Shown here one piece after another: positions 23,484 through 23,798 of a DNA stretch of 23,798 nt. Source of the stretch: CAYLLD01 sp964425135 (GTDB lineage: Bacteria; Pseudomonadota; Alphaproteobacteria; Rhodobacterales; Rhodobacteraceae). The DNA lies in contig CAYRKW010000048.1 of the NCBI GenBank assembly GCA_964425135.1, forward strand, positions 1-23,798, written 5' to 3'. Below the pieces are notes generated by a model. The model saw nothing but the letters and a program-made list of their open reading frames with translations, made no database searches and had not been told where the DNA came from. Position 1 is the first letter of the stretch, and every line of letters begins with the position of its first letter. A program made the translations under genes and the position numbers.

Positions 23484-23739
23484 GAGCGAAGCGCGCCGCA
23501 AAAAACTGGCCATGCGCTCCCACCGCCGCGGGATCAAGGAAATGGATCTGATCCTCGGCGGTTTCATAGACGCACACGGGGCGATGCTGAGCGACGCGGA
23601 TATGGATGTCTATGAGGTGATGCTCGAAGAAAACGATCACGATCTTTATCGCTGGGTTGTTGGTGCACAGGCAGCGCCAACGCGCTTCGCATCACTGATC
23701 GCCAGCATTACAGAAAACTACAATCCAACCAAGCGGTGA
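23473..23739 (+). CDS. sdhE: Succinate dehydrogenase FAD assembly factor SdhE
   Basis: An 88-residue protein of the SdhE/Sdh5 (DUF339) family that promotes covalent FAD attachment to SdhA. The hallmark RGxxE is present as RGIKE (Arg19-Gly20...Glu23) in SHRRGIKEMDLILGGF. It is followed by the acidic helical core with LEENDHDLYRWVVG, which contains the family's D-L-Y-x-W pattern. GTG 23473 is chosen because AAAGGA (23460-23465) lies seven bases ahead and the family's N-terminal basic stretch is then complete; the next ATG would cut close to RGxxE. It overlaps the DUF1674 gene by 11 bases, pairing two factors that act on the same flavoprotein. Confidence 0.93.
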   Translation: MTSKSEARRKKLAMRSHRRGIKEMDLILGGFIDAHGAMLSDADMDVYEVMLEENDHDLYRWVVGAQAAPTRFASLIASITENYNPTKR

Positions 23740-23779
23740 GCCGCGCTGACGCCCGGCTCGCGTCTTAAAGGTTGATTTG

Positions 23780-23798
23780 CCTCCGGCGGGAGTATTTT
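23780..23798 (+). terminator. CCTCC-type hairpin with T-run at the right edge
   Basis: CTCC (23781-23784) and GGAG (23789-23792) pair around GGCG, followed by TATTTT at the window edge. It lies about 40 bases after the sdhE stop and probably ends that operon. Near-identical CCTCCGGCGGGAG-T-run elements are remembered as very common between genes in Rhodobacterales, which supports the taxonomic placement; this is recollection. The window cuts the element off. Confidence 0.55.

Overview
The window looks like chromosomal DNA of an alphaproteobacterium of the order Rhodobacterales (Roseobacter-type). The basis is the gene content and order (rsmB divergent from a DUF1674 gene, a heparinase II/III-like gene directly before purH, then lspA and a DUF3035 lipoprotein), a GC-rich composition, frequent GTG/TTG starts, and a CCTCC-loop-GGGAG hairpin at the right edge of a kind common in this order. 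No rRNA, tRNA, insertion sequence or CRISPR array was seen. One 100-base run of N (1875-1974) marks an assembly gap inside a gene.

Left part (1-4243). The tail of a plus-strand gene is followed by minus-strand genes: a stand-alone glycine amidinotransferase-like enzyme with its own terminator, and a coupled pair of exported M16 peptidases, one with the zinc site and one that has lost it. Between the amidinotransferase and the peptidases lies an 11-bp-phased array of TATGCACA motifs that resemble DnaA boxes. The divergent region before the next operon carries two clear dyads.

Centre (4244-14537, plus strand). This is a compact glycogen operon: GH13 alpha-glucosidase, glgB, glgC, glgA, glgX, pgm. 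It makes ADP-glucose (GlgC), polymerises it (GlgA), branches it (GlgB), debranches it (GlgX), hydrolyses the released malto-oligosaccharides (alpha-glucosidase) and interconverts glucose-1-P and glucose-6-P (Pgm). glgC-glgA and glgA-glgX overlap by 4 bases. No glycogen phosphorylase is present in the window. GlgB has an uncertain start, because its Shine-Dalgarno sequence points at an ATC codon.

Right part (14538-23798). The minus-strand cluster heparinase-like / purH / lspA / DUF3035 lipoprotein is very tightly packed and has a plausible sigma70-type promoter. Upstream of it sit a CHASE-PAS-histidine kinase-receiver hybrid sensor and rsmB. Divergent from rsmB are two small overlapping plus-strand genes for succinate dehydrogenase assembly (DUF1674/SdhAF4 and SdhE). 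The window ends in a terminator-like hairpin.

Most of the window is well-known housekeeping or storage metabolism. The parts most worth a second look are the phased repeat array, the two dyads before the glycogen operon, the GlgB start, the phosphorylase-free operon layout, and the apparent insertion of the glycogen operon and the sensor kinase into an otherwise familiar gene neighbourhood.
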